48,786 nt of DNA. Source: Thorsellia anophelis DSM 18579 (GTDB lineage Bacteria; Pseudomonadota; Gammaproteobacteria; Enterobacterales; Thorselliaceae). A program made the position numbers and the translations under genes. Below, in pieces: positions 8,163 to 18,038 of this stretch (positions are counted from its first letter, which is position 1; every line of letters starts with the position of its first letter). Below the pieces are notes generated by a model. It did no database searches. It was not told the DNA's origin and saw only the letters and a program-made list of their open reading frames with translations. The stretch is taken from positions 1 to 48,786 of the forward strand of contig NZ_FOHV01000020.1 in assembly GCF_900111395.1 (NCBI RefSeq). The letters run 5' to 3'.

Positions 8163-9011
8163 ATGAAAAACTTAAAAGATAAATTTAAGGCAAATCCAAC
8201 TACACAAATCGAGATTTCGAGTTGCAACGAAATTAAAAATGCACCAGTTAACGTTTACATACATGGTTATGCGGCATTTTACTTCAAAGTAGATGAGCAA
8301 AAATTTAAAGATCGTTTATCTACGATTGAAGGTAAGAATAATCTTTTTGTCAGATGGCCATCTGAACATTTTAGTAGTGCAGTTATTAATGGTGTTATGA
8401 AAGGGGTTAACTTAAATCAATTTAAAAAATTTACAAGTGCAAAGTCTACCCTGGTGAATATTTCAATTCCCTTGTTATTGATTGGTGTAGAAGCTGTTAC
8501 GCAAATTAAAAAAGTTCAGAGAAAAACACATCTGCTTGATGTCGAATTGATTGAAAAATTAGAACAGTTTTTAACTCAAAATAACCTCCTTAATCAGAAG
8601 ATTAATTTTATTGCCCACTCTTTTGGCGCAAGATTACTGATTAATGCGTTAGAGAATGAAGTCTGTCAGGCTTTTTTTAAAACTCATAATGTAGATAATA
8701 TTGTATTGATGGGCGGGGCAATTTGTAGAGAAAAGGTTAATTGGGAAAAGGTATTAACGAATATAGAGGGTGAAATTCATAACTGTCATTCAAAACAAGA
8801 TTTAGCTCTTTTGTTTAAACCTGATCTTGAAAAAACCATCGGTCGTTATCCTATTATTTTAAATAACCTACAAACCGATCGTATTAAGAACCATCATTTT
8901 GAAGGATTTGATCATAAATCATATTGGCGTAACCTTGATAAAGTATTAACAACGGTTAAGTTAGAGCCGGCTAATTTTACTTTTAATAACGATAGTACCC
9001 TAATGCCCTAG
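8163..9011 (+). CDS. alpha/beta hydrolase, DUF726-like
   Basis: This 282-residue protein shows an alpha/beta-hydrolase layout. VYIHGYAAFYF is the oxyanion-side HG strand-loop, and INFIAHSFGARLLINAL is the nucleophile elbow (AHSFG, with Ser as nucleophile). NCHSKQDLALLFK would supply the acid and FEGFDHKSYW the histidine. The stretch SIPLLLIGVEAVTQ could be a membrane-associated helix. The pattern resembles DUF726 hydrolases, whose substrates are unknown. There is no signal peptide. The start ATG lies 3 bases after the yacL stop, so the two are likely translated from one message. Being a hydrolase is well supported; a substrate is not. Confidence 0.75.
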   Translation: MKNLKDKFKANPTTQIEISSCNEIKNAPVNVYIHGYAAFYFKVDEQKFKDRLSTIEGKNNLFVRWPSEHFSSAVINGVMKGVNLNQFKKFTSAKSTLVNISIPLLLIGVEAVTQIKKVQRKTHLLDVELIEKLEQFLTQNNLLNQKINFIAHSFGARLLINALENEVCQAFFKTHNVDNIVLMGGAICREKVNWEKVLTNIEGEIHNCHSKQDLALLFKPDLEKTIGRYPIILNNLQTDRIKNHHFEGFDHKSYWRNLDKVLTTVKLEPANFTFNNDSTLMP

Positions 9012-9279
9012 TGCGATTAGGTATTACTATTGAATACAATGAATATAGCGAATAATCTGAACCTGTCGGCAATACAAGGTTTCATTAGCCATTTTATGAC
9101 GATGAAGATGAACTTGATGTCAAGTAACATTAAATAACTAGAATAGTTCAGAGTTTATTGATAGAAGTGATAATCAAATCGCGAATCTAAGCAAAAATTT
9201 ATCATCTATAGGGATCTAAGAAGACTGTAAATTAATCAGTTGTGGCGAGATTTTGGAAAAGAAAATTTAGGCTGTAAAA
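9012..9279. other. intergenic remnant region
   Basis: No gene is recognised. At 9089-9127 a short acidic tail (PFYDDEDELDVK then stop) reads like the end of a coding sequence but is preceded directly by a stop in frame, so it may be a decayed gene end. Nothing else stands out. Confidence 0.35.
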
Positions 9280-9299
9280 TAGGCGCCAATTGGCGCCTA
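9276..9299 (-). terminator. Rho-independent terminator downstream of the icd relic
   Basis: On the minus strand TAGGCGCC-AATT-GGCGCCTA (9299 to 9280) forms a perfect GC-rich 8-base-pair hairpin followed by TTTT. It lies about 40 bases after the stop of the icd relic, where the icd terminator would be expected. It has outlived its gene. Confidence 0.75.
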
Positions 9300-9337
9300 A
9301 ATTATGCCATCAAAAAATTAATTCATAAATTTATTAA

Positions 9338-9475
9338 TTACATATTCGCTATCATAGCATCGCCAAATTCATTACAGCTTAATCACTTAGCGCCATCCAT
9401 AAGACGTTGGAAGTCATAAGTCACCGTTTTAGCTGCAATTGCGCTCTTTACACCTTTTGTTATTAAATCAGTAAC
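9338..9475 (-). pseudogene. icd: relic of the 3' end of isocitrate dehydrogenase (icd)
   Basis: The minus strand from 9475 encodes [20 protein letters not shown], then [10 protein letters not shown], a TGA stop, LSCNEFGDAMIANM and TAA. E. coli Icd ends with [25 protein letters not shown] and a final ENM, so the match is unmistakable. An in-frame TAA lies directly before Val, and only a weak trace (SII near 9513-9524) may mark the preceding part of the gene. The rest, about 370 codons, is gone. The relic ends with its original terminator at 9276-9299. In the gene, NADP-dependent isocitrate dehydrogenase makes 2-oxoglutarate in the TCA cycle. Confidence 0.9.
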
Positions 9476-9559
9476 TTATAGGTATCTTATATAAAGAAGC
9501 CGCACCCTATACTATAATTGAATATCAGGCAATGTAATACATAGAACTAGAATCAGATG

Positions 9560-10744
9560 TTATTGTAGCTTTTCTATTGCTTTAGCAATTCTTATTGCTG
9601 CTTCATCAGCATTTTCATTCGTTAACATAGAATAAGATAAACGTAGGGATTTCTTATCAGGATGTTTAGCAAAAAATACTTCACCTGGCACGAAAATGAC
9701 CTTTTCTTCTATACAAGCCGCTAATAAGTCAGTTGCATTGATATCAAGGTTAATATGACACCATAAAAACATTCCACCAGAGGGAGTATTATAGCTAAGT
9801 TTATCGCCGAGGTGTTTTTTAAGGGCATTGATGAGCAGGTCACGACGATGCTTATAGGTCGTTTGTAAAAGTGATAATCGTTCCATCAATCGACCTGATG
9901 CTAAATATTTTGCTGCAATATGCTGGTTAAACGTTGATGTATGCAGATCTAATGCTTGTTTAGCGACTACAATTGCACTTAAAAATTTATCAGGCGCAGC
10001 TAACCAACCTAAACGCAAGCCAGGGGCAAAAATTTTTGAGAAACTAGACATATAACAAATGTTATGGTTATTCCCATACATAGATTGTGCTATAGCGTAT
10101 AACGATGGCACCATTTCGCCTTCAAAACGTAAATATCCATATGGGTCATCTTCGACGACGATAACATGATATTCGTGGACAAGTTTTACGATCTGTTCAC
10201 GCGTTTGATAGTCTAGGGTATGTCCCGTTGGGTTGGCGAAGTTAGGGATAAGATAGAGCATTTTTACCTGCCCATCAGCAAGAACGGAGCGTAATGCCTC
10301 TAAATCAATAGCATTATTTTGATATGAAACTTCCTCAATCTCCGCATCGGTATAACTAAATAATTGCAGAGCAGCTAAATAGGTTGGGCGTTCAACGAGG
10401 ACTTTATCCCCTTTTTCTAAAAATACACGACTAAGTAGGTCTATTGCTTGTTGTGAGCCATTTGTGATAAGTATATTATTTTCAGGGGTATGCAAATCAA
10501 AATGCAAGTTAAACTTTGTGATTTCTGTACGTAGTTCAGCTTCTCCTTCTGTCACGCTATATTGGAACATTTGGCGATGATCTATTGCTAAAATATCTTG
10601 GATAATCGTATCTATACCATCAACATCTAACATATCTGTTGCGGGGATGCCGCCAGCAAGAGAGATAAATTCAGGTTTTTTAGTATATTTAAGTAGTTCT
10701 CTTACGGGAGAAGATTTAATATTGGCTGATTTTTGAGATAACAT
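9560..10744 (-). CDS. PLP-dependent aminotransferase, class I (2-aminoadipate/branched-chain type)
   Basis: This 394-residue fold-type I enzyme has SLAGGIPATDML at the N terminus and the substrate-side motif NGSQQAIDLL. PNFANPTGHTL contains the PLP-contacting Asn, and DDPYGYLRF the Asp and Tyr for the cofactor ring. SSFSKIFAPGLRLGW holds the Schiff-base lysine. LRLSYS near the end carries the carboxylate-binding arginine. The type matches LysN-like 2-aminoadipate and aromatic or branched-chain aminotransferases, and also the C-terminal part of MocR regulators, but there is no DNA-binding domain here. Exact specificity cannot be read from sequence. It is a single gene lying beside the icd relic. 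Enzymes of this group use 2-oxoglutarate or glutamate as partner. Confidence 0.88.
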   Translation of the reverse strand: MLSQKSANIKSSPVRELLKYTKKPEFISLAGGIPATDMLDVDGIDTIIQDILAIDHRQMFQYSVTEGEAELRTEITKFNLHFDLHTPENNILITNGSQQAIDLLSRVFLEKGDKVLVERPTYLAALQLFSYTDAEIEEVSYQNNAIDLEALRSVLADGQVKMLYLIPNFANPTGHTLDYQTREQIVKLVHEYHVIVVEDDPYGYLRFEGEMVPSLYAIAQSMYGNNHNICYMSSFSKIFAPGLRLGWLAAPDKFLSAIVVAKQALDLHTSTFNQHIAAKYLASGRLMERLSLLQTTYKHRRDLLINALKKHLGDKLSYNTPSGGMFLWCHINLDINATDLLAACIEEKVIFVPGEVFFAKHPDKKSLRLSYSMLTNENADEAAIRIAKAIEKLQ

Positions 10745-10958
10745 ATTTTATCCTAAATATTAATATGGTTAACTGGGGCCAAGAAGATTAATGCACTGGC
10801 TAGAGTTATTTTATATGGGGTAATGTATCCTTTAATGCATTAACATAAATTAACGGCATACAAGTTTACAAGAATTTAGCTTACATTGAATAATTGATGT
10901 TATGCGATACATTAATTAGAGTCAATACAGCCAAGAGAATAATTTAGGGGATTACAAA

Positions 10959-11081
10959 ATGTCATGCACACAAATAAATTGTTTGCTCACGAATAAAACA
11001 AGAGCAAAAAATCCTTTTAATAAAGTTTATGTTTTTGAGTATATTTTGGGATTGGTAATTGTTTTAAAGTGCTTGAGCTAG
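10959..11081 (+). CDS. possible 40-residue small protein
   Basis: An ATG at 10959 preceded by TTAGGGGAT (7-base spacer) opens a 40-codon frame starting MSCTQINCLL and ending with a hydrophobic stretch (YILGLVIVLKCLS). It could be a small membrane protein or chance. There is no recognisable homology, and only the ribosome-binding site supports it. Confidence 0.2.
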   Translation: MSCTQINCLLTNKTRAKNPFNKVYVFEYILGLVIVLKCLS

Positions 11082-11255
11082 AATAATGCGTAAAGCTAGT
11101 AGGGGCTTAGCTAAGCCATTGTTATTGTGATTGTCGATGCAACCAAGTTTGAAATATTCGTCATATTTTAACTTAGGTTAAATGAACCAGCAAAGCTTTA
11201 TATAGGTTATTCCTGTTTGCTATTATAACGACAAGTTGGAGCCGATAATTTTAAC

Positions 11256-11289
11256 TTCAGCTAACGTAAACAGTTATACGCTAGCTGAA
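11256..11289 (-). terminator. hairpin after prs
   Basis: TTCAGCTA at 11256-11263 and TAGCTGAA at 11282-11289 form a stem just below the prs stop codon. It can be extended to CAGCTAGCGT/ACGTTAGCTG with one G-U pair. Only a weak U-rich tract follows on the minus strand, so it is either an inefficient terminator or a 3' stabilising hairpin. Confidence 0.4.
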
Positions 11290-11300
11290 AATAGGGGGAC

Positions 11301-12248
11301 TTAGTACTCAAACATTGCAGAAATTGATTCTTCGTTACTGATACGACGTATTGCTTCAGCAAGCATTGCTGATATACTTAATGTTCTGACCTTACCAAGA
11401 GACTTAATTTCATGAGAAAGGGGGATGGTATCACAAACAATAACTTCATCAATAACTGAGTTTTGAAGGTTTTTGTAGGCATTACCAGAAAAAACAGGAT
11501 GTGTCGCATAAGCAAATACGCGTTTAGCGCCTCTTTCTTTTAAAGCTTCAGCAGCTTTACATAGAGTGCCTGCAGTATCAATCATATCATCAACTAGTAT
11601 ACAATCTCTATCTTTTACATCACCAATTAAATTCATTACTTCAGAGACATTAGCTTGAGGACGGCGTTTATCAATAATAGCCATATCAGTATCATTTAAT
11701 AGTTTAGCAATTGCACGAGCTCTCACTACACCACCAATATCAGGTGATACTACAACAGGATTGATTAAGGCTTGCTTTTTCATATCCTCTAATAATATAG
11801 GACTACCAAACACATTATCTACAGGCACGTCAAAAAAACCTTGAATTTGTTCTGCATGTAGGTCAACTGTTAATACCCTGTCAACACCAACACTTGATAA
11901 AAAATCAGCCACTACTTTAGCAGTGATTGGAACACGAGCTGAGCGAACACGTCTGTCTTGTCTAGCATAACCAAAATAAGGCATTACAGCGGTAATTCTA
12001 CCTGCTGAGGCGCGTCGAAGCGCATCAATCATGACAACTAATTCCATTAGATTATCATTTGTAGGGGCACAGGTAGATTGGATGATAAAGATATCACCAC
12101 CACGAACATTTTCATTAATCTGAACACTGACCTCGCCATCACTAAAACGCCCAACAGATGCGTTGCCAAGACCAGAATATAATCGTTTTGCAACTCGCTG
12201 AGCTAGGTCAGGGACAGCATTACCCGCAAAAATCTTCATATCAGACAC
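11301..12248 (-). CDS. prs: ribose-phosphate pyrophosphokinase (PRPP synthase)
   Basis: Prs makes PRPP from ribose 5-phosphate and ATP for nucleotide, histidine, tryptophan and NAD synthesis. The protein has 315 residues, as in E. coli, and nearly identical segments. These include [30 protein letters not shown] (ATP site), [19 protein letters not shown] and the PRPP loop [15 protein letters not shown]. The start codon is GTG at 12248-12246 with TGAGG just upstream; the GTG start and a long leader are also features of E. coli prs. It is transcribed on the minus strand downstream of dld, with a hairpin between them. Confidence 0.98.
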   Translation of the reverse strand: MSDMKIFAGNAVPDLAQRVAKRLYSGLGNASVGRFSDGEVSVQINENVRGGDIFIIQSTCAPTNDNLMELVVMIDALRRASAGRITAVMPYFGYARQDRRVRSARVPITAKVVADFLSSVGVDRVLTVDLHAEQIQGFFDVPVDNVFGSPILLEDMKKQALINPVVVSPDIGGVVRARAIAKLLNDTDMAIIDKRRPQANVSEVMNLIGDVKDRDCILVDDMIDTAGTLCKAAEALKERGAKRVFAYATHPVFSGNAYKNLQNSVIDEVIVCDTIPLSHEIKSLGKVRTLSISAMLAEAIRRISNEESISAMFEY

Positions 12249-12271
12249 ATAAACCTCAGAATTAGGGAGAT

Positions 12272-12321
12272 AAAAAAAAGTTCAAAATTTAGCATAAAAA
12301 TTGCATTGTTTATGCTAAATT
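12272..12321 (-). terminator. hairpin plus U-run between dld and prs
   Basis: On the minus strand AATTTAGCATAAA pairs with TTTATGCTAAATT (arms 12321-12309 and 12298-12286), a perfect 13-base-pair stem. TTTTGAAC and a run of eight T residues follow. It lies 210 bases after the dld stop and 40 bases before the prs start. It may end dld transcription or act as an attenuator in the prs leader. Confidence 0.55.
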
Positions 12322-12530
12322 CAAAACATTTGCAAAAAGACAAATCAAAAAAACAATGATAAGCATGACATAGTTTAACTGTTTATTTGCATTAAATACA
12401 GAGTCAAATATAGATTCATATCGCTATTTGTACAAATTAATTTAATACAAATGAATATTAATGCAAATATAGGCATTTATAATGATACTTAGTCTAAAGA
12501 TGATACATAATGCCTATAAAACAGCTTAAT

Positions 12531-14264
12531 TTAGTGAGTTTTCTCACAATCACACCAATTTTTTAATTTTGTTGTTTTTCCTATACCAGGGTTAAAACTG
12601 TTAGTTGGATCGGATTTTTTATAAAAATTAACTAAATCTTGATTTGCGTAATAGAGATGGCCAACATTATGTTCAGCAGGGTACTGTGCTTTGCGCCCAT
12701 CTAATAGTTTTAACATTGCTTCTTTAAGAGATGTCATATCTTCACCTTTTTTAACAATATAATCTTGATGAAAAACATAACACATAAAATGACCATAATA
12801 GAGCTTTGAAATTAATTTATTATCAATTTCAGGAGGTAGTTGTTCAAACCATGTCTTTTCATTTCTTGCTAATGCAATGTCTAATGCTAATACACCTTCG
12901 GAAATTTTGTGGTGTATTGCATGATATCGAATAGCAGCGCCTGCTGCTGCAAATCTATGCAAGAAAGCTTTTTTTCCTACATCTGCAGTACATTCGAAAA
13001 AATCACCATTTGACTTATCTGCAAAAAATTCCCCAAGATATGTTCTTGCTTCTATTACACCTTTGCCTGACATGCGTAGCATTAAGTGATGTTCATATTT
13101 ATCACGATAGGCTTGCATTTTTTCAGGGAGCTGATTTTTAAATAATCGACTTGTGAGTTGAATGACTTTATCAGTTAAAAACTTTGGCACAATTTTACTA
13201 ATGACCGGCATATTCAACCATGTATCAATTTGGCCTTTGAATGCAAAGAAAAGTGGCATTTTATCTGTACCAAATTTGTTAATCATCATGAAAGTATCTT
13301 TGCCGTAGCGCTCTGATATATCATACATATCTCTATGCATGTACTCCCCAGCAACAGGCAGCTCATCAAACTTACTCAGCATATGTCTACGTAGTTCTGT
13401 TAGCACGAGTTCATTATTCGTACCAATATAAAAGACTTGTTGCTCTGGCGCTTGTTCAAATGTGTCTAATCGTACTGCAAAAACAGCTAGCTTTCCTGCA
13501 GAGCCTGATGCTTCATAAAGTCTTCTTTTATCGGCATTAAACCTAGACGGTGTATCAGCATCAATATCTCTTACTCTCTTATCATACTCGTGATCTGATG
13601 CTAATTTATCAGTATGAGGTAAATTATCTTTATCAAATTGCCCTGTTTCTAGGCGAGTTAATATTTCTTCAGGATCACTCCCTAGTTCTATACCAAGATG
13701 ATTGATAAGTTTAAGATCTCCATGTTCATCTAATTGCGCAAAGAGCGCAAGCTCAGTGTAAGCAGGTCCACGTTTAACTAAAGCACCACCAGAATTATTA
13801 CAAATTCCCCCGATGACTGATGCACCTATGCAAGAAGATCCTATTACTGAATGAGGTTCACGTTTTAACGGTTTTAAAACATTTTCAAGTTGATATAGCG
13901 TTGTTCCAGGTAGGCTAATGACTTGCTTCCCATGATCAAGTAAGTGCAATTGATTAATTTTTAACGTACTAATGATAACAACATCTCTGTCATAGTCATC
14001 ACCATTTGGAGTTGACCCCTCAGTTAAGCCTGTCTTTGCAGCTTGCATAATTATTATTTTATCATGCTTAACACACACTTTTAGCATACGCCAAAGTTCA
14101 ACTAATGATTCAGGGATAAGTACTGCAATGGCTGTTCCACCACCGGAACGAAAACCAGTCGAGTAACGTTTTATAGATGAAGGTCGTGTTAAAATACATT
14201 TAGAAGGCACAACTAAAGTTAAATCATTAATAAATGTGGATAATTGTATTTGATTACTAGCCAT
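12531..14264 (-). CDS. dld: quinone-dependent D-lactate dehydrogenase
   Basis: Dld oxidises D-lactate to pyruvate at the inner face of the cytoplasmic membrane and passes electrons to quinone. The 577-residue sequence follows E. coli Dld (571) throughout. The FAD-binding PCMH domain includes AAKTGLTEGSTPNGDDYDRD and REPHSVIGSSCIGASVIGGI. The cap and membrane-binding region contains DKYEHHLMLRMSGKGV, and the C-terminal region holds YGHFMCYVFHQDYIVKKG and AEHNVGHLY. The gene lies downstream of rluE with a 118-base gap, so it likely has its own promoter. Respiratory lactate oxidation fits an organism with an incomplete TCA cycle. Confidence 0.97.
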   Translation of the reverse strand: MASNQIQLSTFINDLTLVVPSKCILTRPSSIKRYSTGFRSGGGTAIAVLIPESLVELWRMLKVCVKHDKIIIMQAAKTGLTEGSTPNGDDYDRDVVIISTLKINQLHLLDHGKQVISLPGTTLYQLENVLKPLKREPHSVIGSSCIGASVIGGICNNSGGALVKRGPAYTELALFAQLDEHGDLKLINHLGIELGSDPEEILTRLETGQFDKDNLPHTDKLASDHEYDKRVRDIDADTPSRFNADKRRLYEASGSAGKLAVFAVRLDTFEQAPEQQVFYIGTNNELVLTELRRHMLSKFDELPVAGEYMHRDMYDISERYGKDTFMMINKFGTDKMPLFFAFKGQIDTWLNMPVISKIVPKFLTDKVIQLTSRLFKNQLPEKMQAYRDKYEHHLMLRMSGKGVIEARTYLGEFFADKSNGDFFECTADVGKKAFLHRFAAAGAAIRYHAIHHKISEGVLALDIALARNEKTWFEQLPPEIDNKLISKLYYGHFMCYVFHQDYIVKKGEDMTSLKEAMLKLLDGRKAQYPAEHNVGHLYYANQDLVNFYKKSDPTNSFNPGIGKTTKLKNWCDCEKTH

Positions 14265-14382
14265 AAATCACCTTTTAAACTGGTTTATATAGTAAGGGGA
14301 AGAAGAAAAGAGCAAAATGATATTGTTCAATTAAAAATAAATTATTCAGATTTTAGTTATCTAACAGAATAATTTTATTGGG

Positions 14383-15009
14383 TTATAATAATCTATATTC
14401 ACCAGAATTTAAACCTAAAAGGGTGTATTCGCCTATTTGGTAGCGAATTAATCTTAATGTAGGAAGCCCTATGTGTGCAGTCATACGCCTAACTTGACGA
14501 TTTCTACCTTCACAAATTCCAATTTTTAACCAGCTTGTAGGAATTAGTTTTCTCTCGCGTATAGGGGGGGTACGAGGCCATAACCATTGAGGTTCTGTAA
14601 CTACCTCGATCAAAGCAGGCAGCGTCATACCATCTTTTAACTCTAATCCTGTTTCGAATTGTTTTAACTGAGCAGCAGTTGGAATTCCCTCAACCTGGAC
14701 ATAATAAAATTTATAAGTTTTATGAATTGGAGAAGTAATTGAGTGTTGTAAGCGTCCATTATTTGTTAAAATCAATAAGCCTTCACTATCTCTATCTAAC
14801 CTGCCAGCAGGATAAACATCCTTAATTTGGATAAAGTCAGCTAAAGTTTGCCTATTTTCCCCATCTGTAAATTGAGTCAATACATCATAAGGTTTATTAA
14901 ATAGCACAATTTTAGTTTCAGCCGCACTAATTGATGTCTTCAGGCAAGATTTAGTACGCACGTTATGATTGTATTTACCAACTTTTTTAGAGTGTAAAAT
15001 CTTAGACAT
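14383..15009 (-). CDS. rluE: 23S rRNA pseudouridine(2457) synthase
   Basis: RluE makes pseudouridine at position 2457 of 23S rRNA. The catalytic motif [18 protein letters not shown] holds the essential Asp, and [20 protein letters not shown] and [24 protein letters not shown] are typical of RluE. The frame is open upstream to 15057, but that part overlaps mrdB by 56 bases. ATG at 15009 (MSKILHSKK) gives 208 residues, close to E. coli (217), and leaves only an 8-base overlap with the mrdB stop, which suggests translational coupling. In E. coli rluE lies elsewhere, next to icd, and rlpA-dacA follow mrdB. Confidence 0.92.
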   Translation of the reverse strand: MSKILHSKKVGKYNHNVRTKSCLKTSISAAETKIVLFNKPYDVLTQFTDGENRQTLADFIQIKDVYPAGRLDRDSEGLLILTNNGRLQHSITSPIHKTYKFYYVQVEGIPTAAQLKQFETGLELKDGMTLPALIEVVTEPQWLWPRTPPIRERKLIPTSWLKIGICEGRNRQVRRMTAHIGLPTLRLIRYQIGEYTLLGLNSGEYRLL

Positions 15010-16114
15010 TTCTGGATAAAGTTTTCCTATGGGTATGTATTGACATAACAATACCAAATGCAGCCATTAAAACAACTAATGATGAGCCTCCGTAACTAAT
15101 GAGCGGAAGTGGTACGCCAACAACGGGTAAAATGCCACTTACCATTCCAATGTTGACAAATAAATAGATAAAAAATATCAATGTCAATCCACCAGAAAGT
15201 ACTCTTCCAAACATTGTTTGGGCCTGCGCTGCTATCATCAACCCTCTAAAAATTAGCAATAAATACATGAATAAAAGAATGCATACACCTATATATCCAA
15301 ACTCCTCTGATATAACAGCAAAAATAAAATCCGTATGCCTTTCAGGTACAAATTCAAGTTGGGATTGTGTGCCAGCTCCAAGCCCTTTACCATTAATCCC
15401 ACCTGAGCCAATTGCAATCTTCGATTGCATAATGTGATATCCCGCGCCTCTTGGATCTTGCTCTGGATTAAATAAGGTTAGAACGCGAGTTTTTTGATAA
15501 TCGTGCATAAAAAACTCCCACATAACCGGAACGGATACAGCCACAAGAATAATTGCAATAAGGATAAATATCCAACTTAAGCCACCTAAAAAGATCACAA
15601 ATAAACCAGATATTGCTACTAATATCGCTGTGCCTAAATCTGGTTCTAATGCAATTAACAAAGTAGGGATAAATATTATCAGCATTGCACCAATTGTATA
15701 GAGTAAATTCGGAGGGAAGGTATTTCGATTGATAAAACTTGCTACCATCAAAGGAATCGCAATTTTAGCAATCTCTGAAGGTTGAAATCTAACGAATCCT
15801 AGATTTAACCATCTTTGCGCTCCTTTACTAGACTCGCCATAAAGATCAACAATAATTAATAAAATAACTGAAATAACGTAGAGATATATGGCCCAATTTT
15901 CATATATTCTAGGTGGGATCTGAGCAAAAAATATCATCACTCCCAATGCTATTGCGCACTGAATAAGACGCCTTTCCATCATTTCAATATTTTGGCCACT
16001 TGCACTCCAAAGAGTAATGAGTCCATAGCCTAATATTAATAAAATCATGAACAAAAGAGGAATGTCGATATGTATTTTTTGCCAAATACTTCGTTTGTCT
16101 TTTTTATAACCCAT
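15002..16114 (-). CDS. mrdB: rod-shape peptidoglycan glycosyltransferase RodA
   Basis: RodA is the SEDS-family polymerase of the elongasome and works with PBP2. The 370 residues match E. coli RodA in length. About ten membrane segments are visible. Conserved SEDS features include [26 protein letters not shown], the [24 protein letters not shown] loop that carries the catalytic Asp region, and [16 protein letters not shown] at the end. The start lies 2 bases after the mrdA stop, and the stop overlaps the rluE start. Confidence 0.97.
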   Translation of the reverse strand: MGYKKDKRSIWQKIHIDIPLLFMILLILGYGLITLWSASGQNIEMMERRLIQCAIALGVMIFFAQIPPRIYENWAIYLYVISVILLIIVDLYGESSKGAQRWLNLGFVRFQPSEIAKIAIPLMVASFINRNTFPPNLLYTIGAMLIIFIPTLLIALEPDLGTAILVAISGLFVIFLGGLSWIFILIAIILVAVSVPVMWEFFMHDYQKTRVLTLFNPEQDPRGAGYHIMQSKIAIGSGGINGKGLGAGTQSQLEFVPERHTDFIFAVISEEFGYIGVCILLFMYLLLIFRGLMIAAQAQTMFGRVLSGGLTLIFFIYLFVNIGMVSGILPVVGVPLPLISYGGSSLVVLMAAFGIVMSIHTHRKTLSRNV

Positions 16115-16116
16115 TA

Positions 16117-18027
16117 TTATTCTGTCGTTCCTGTTGTTGATTCTAAATCAGCTATAGATTTCGGGATTTCAGCTATTCCTAGCATATGAAAATCCATAAT
16201 ACTTCTCATAATATCGCCATTAAGCGTCCCTTTGCCCGCATTTTCTAAGACGATGACAACAGAGATAGTTGGATTTTCAAATGGTGCAAATCCAATCATT
16301 AAGCGATGGTCTCTTAACTTTTTACTTTTATTATTACCAAGATCAACTTCGTAAGAGTGGACTTGTGCTGTACCCGTTTTTAGTCCTACTTCATACTCAG
16401 CATCTTGGAAAAATTTATTAGCAGTTCCATTTTTTGAATGCGCAACCCCATACATGGAACGTTTTGCAAGTTTCCAATAGTCAGCACTCACATCAAGTAG
16501 TTCAGGTTGTTCGGTTTGAACATAATCATGTTTAACACCATTTTGTTGGCTACGCATCAACAAATGGGGCGTTTTTACATAACCTTCATTGATAAACGTA
16601 TTTAACACTTTTGCCATTTGAATTGGGGTTGCGTTCCAGTAACCTTGGCCAATCCCAACAGGTATTGTATCACCAGGTATCCAATCAGCCTTACGATTAG
16701 TTTTTTTCCATTCTCTGCTTGGCAAAATTCCACTGTATTCGTCTATATCAATTCCCGTTTTTCTACCATAACCGAATTTAGACATCCAGCTGTGTAATTT
16801 ATCAATTCCCATATCGTAACTAATTTGATAGAAAAACGTATCTGATGATTGAACAATTGCTTTATCAATGTTTAAATTGCCATGTCCCCAGCGCTTCCAG
16901 TCACGGAATTTTTTTTCTGAATTAGGTAATTGCCACCAGCCAGGATCCGATATAGTTGTAGTAGGTGAAATGACTCCTTCAGCAAGCGCACTAACAGCAA
17001 TAAAAGGTTTAACTGTAGAAGCAGGTGGGTATAACCCTGTTGTTGCACGGTTATTAAGCGGACCATTTTTAGCTTTTATCTTGTCATAATTTTTATGGGA
17101 TATTCCATCAACAAATAAGTTTGGATCAAAAGTAGGGCTTGAAAATAATGCAAGAATTTCACCTGTTCTTGGATCACTTACAATAATAGCGCCATGGGTA
17201 TGTTCGAGCAATTTCTGAATATGCTGTTGTAATTTTAAATCAATAGTTAAGTATATATCTTCACCTGCTTGAGCTGGAGTTTCACTTAACTGACGAATGA
17301 CCTTACCTCGATTATTCGTCTCAACTTCTTCATAGCCAGTTGTGCCATGTAGAATATCTTCATACACTTTTTCTATGCCAGATTTGCCGATTTGTGCAGT
17401 AGCCGCATAATTAGCTAATTTACCGTTCTCTTTTAAGGTATCGACATCTTTAGGTGACAATTTCGCAACATAACCAATAGTATGAGCAAACGTATCTCCG
17501 TAAGGATAGAACCTGCGTTGATAATTTTTAACAATTACAGTAGGGCTTCGAGATTCAGTTGAGTAAAATTTATAGCGTTCGTTTGAAAATTTAGCAATTT
17601 GTTCTTCTGTTAAGGTTGTTTTAAGTGGGATAAACGCATATTGCCTAGCAGATTTAAGTTCATTACGAAATTTTTCAATTTCTTCATCAGTTAAATCTAC
17701 AAGCGTACGCAGCATATCAAGCGTCTCATCTAAGTTTTTGATGTTATGAGGCTGAATTTCTAATTGCCAAATTGAACGATGAATAGCAAGCGGAATACCA
17801 TTACGATCATAAATTAAGCCTCTAACTGGGGCAATTGGCAGTAACTTGATTCGATTTGAATCTGATTCAGTTTGATAATGTTCAAATCTATAAATCTGCA
17901 AATAGTATAGGTTGCCAAGTAACACCCCAATCAAAATAAAAACAAATAAAATAGCAACTACTGTACGCCTTAGAAATAAGGAATACTCCGCAGTATGGTT
18001 ACGAAATTCAGTATTTGACTTATTCAT
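16117..18027 (-). CDS. mrdA: penicillin-binding protein 2, cell elongation transpeptidase
   Basis: PBP2 cross-links peptidoglycan in the elongasome with RodA. This 636-residue protein (E. coli 633) has one N-terminal membrane segment ([21 protein letters not shown]). A dimerisation domain with [15 protein letters not shown] and a transpeptidase domain follow. The active-site motifs are STVK (SxxK with the catalytic Ser), SSD and KTGTAQ. The gene lies 11 bases downstream of rlmH and 2 bases before mrdB. It is the usual target of mecillinam-type inhibitors. Confidence 0.98.
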   Translation of the reverse strand: MNKSNTEFRNHTAEYSLFLRRTVVAILFVFILIGVLLGNLYYLQIYRFEHYQTESDSNRIKLLPIAPVRGLIYDRNGIPLAIHRSIWQLEIQPHNIKNLDETLDMLRTLVDLTDEEIEKFRNELKSARQYAFIPLKTTLTEEQIAKFSNERYKFYSTESRSPTVIVKNYQRRFYPYGDTFAHTIGYVAKLSPKDVDTLKENGKLANYAATAQIGKSGIEKVYEDILHGTTGYEEVETNNRGKVIRQLSETPAQAGEDIYLTIDLKLQQHIQKLLEHTHGAIIVSDPRTGEILALFSSPTFDPNLFVDGISHKNYDKIKAKNGPLNNRATTGLYPPASTVKPFIAVSALAEGVISPTTTISDPGWWQLPNSEKKFRDWKRWGHGNLNIDKAIVQSSDTFFYQISYDMGIDKLHSWMSKFGYGRKTGIDIDEYSGILPSREWKKTNRKADWIPGDTIPVGIGQGYWNATPIQMAKVLNTFINEGYVKTPHLLMRSQQNGVKHDYVQTEQPELLDVSADYWKLAKRSMYGVAHSKNGTANKFFQDAEYEVGLKTGTAQVHSYEVDLGNNKSKKLRDHRLMIGFAPFENPTISVVIVLENAGKGTLNGDIMRSIMDFHMLGIAEIPKSIADLESTTGTTE

Positions 18028-18038
18028 CTGCTTGCTCC

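Larger units (their letters stand above)
10745..11300. other. intergenic region between the aminotransferase and prs
   Basis: This 556-base stretch has no long coding frame. It includes the perfect palindrome GGCTTAGCTAAGCC at 11104-11117, the hairpin 11256-11289 after prs, and one very small open frame on the plus strand (10959-11081). The aminotransferase promoter should lie just above 10744 on the minus strand, but no clear consensus is seen. Confidence 0.4.

Noticed and set aside
9089-9127. Acidic tail PFYDDEDELDVK before a stop as a gene end
   Set aside because: An in-frame stop directly precedes it and nothing upstream extends the frame; it is noted in the intergenic entry but cannot be assigned to a gene.
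9560-10744. MocR-type transcription regulator
   Set aside because: The protein has only the aminotransferase domain; the GntR-like DNA-binding N terminus is missing and the sequence starts directly with the enzyme fold.
15010-15057. Longer rluE start overlapping mrdB by 56 bases
   Set aside because: The added residues do not resemble RluE, and the ATG at 15009 gives the expected length with a short overlap.
16868-17089. Open frames on the opposite strand of mrdA and similar shadows in prs, dld, ydbH and others
   Set aside because: They are out-of-frame reflections of strongly conserved genes, with no ribosome-binding sites or recognisable proteins.
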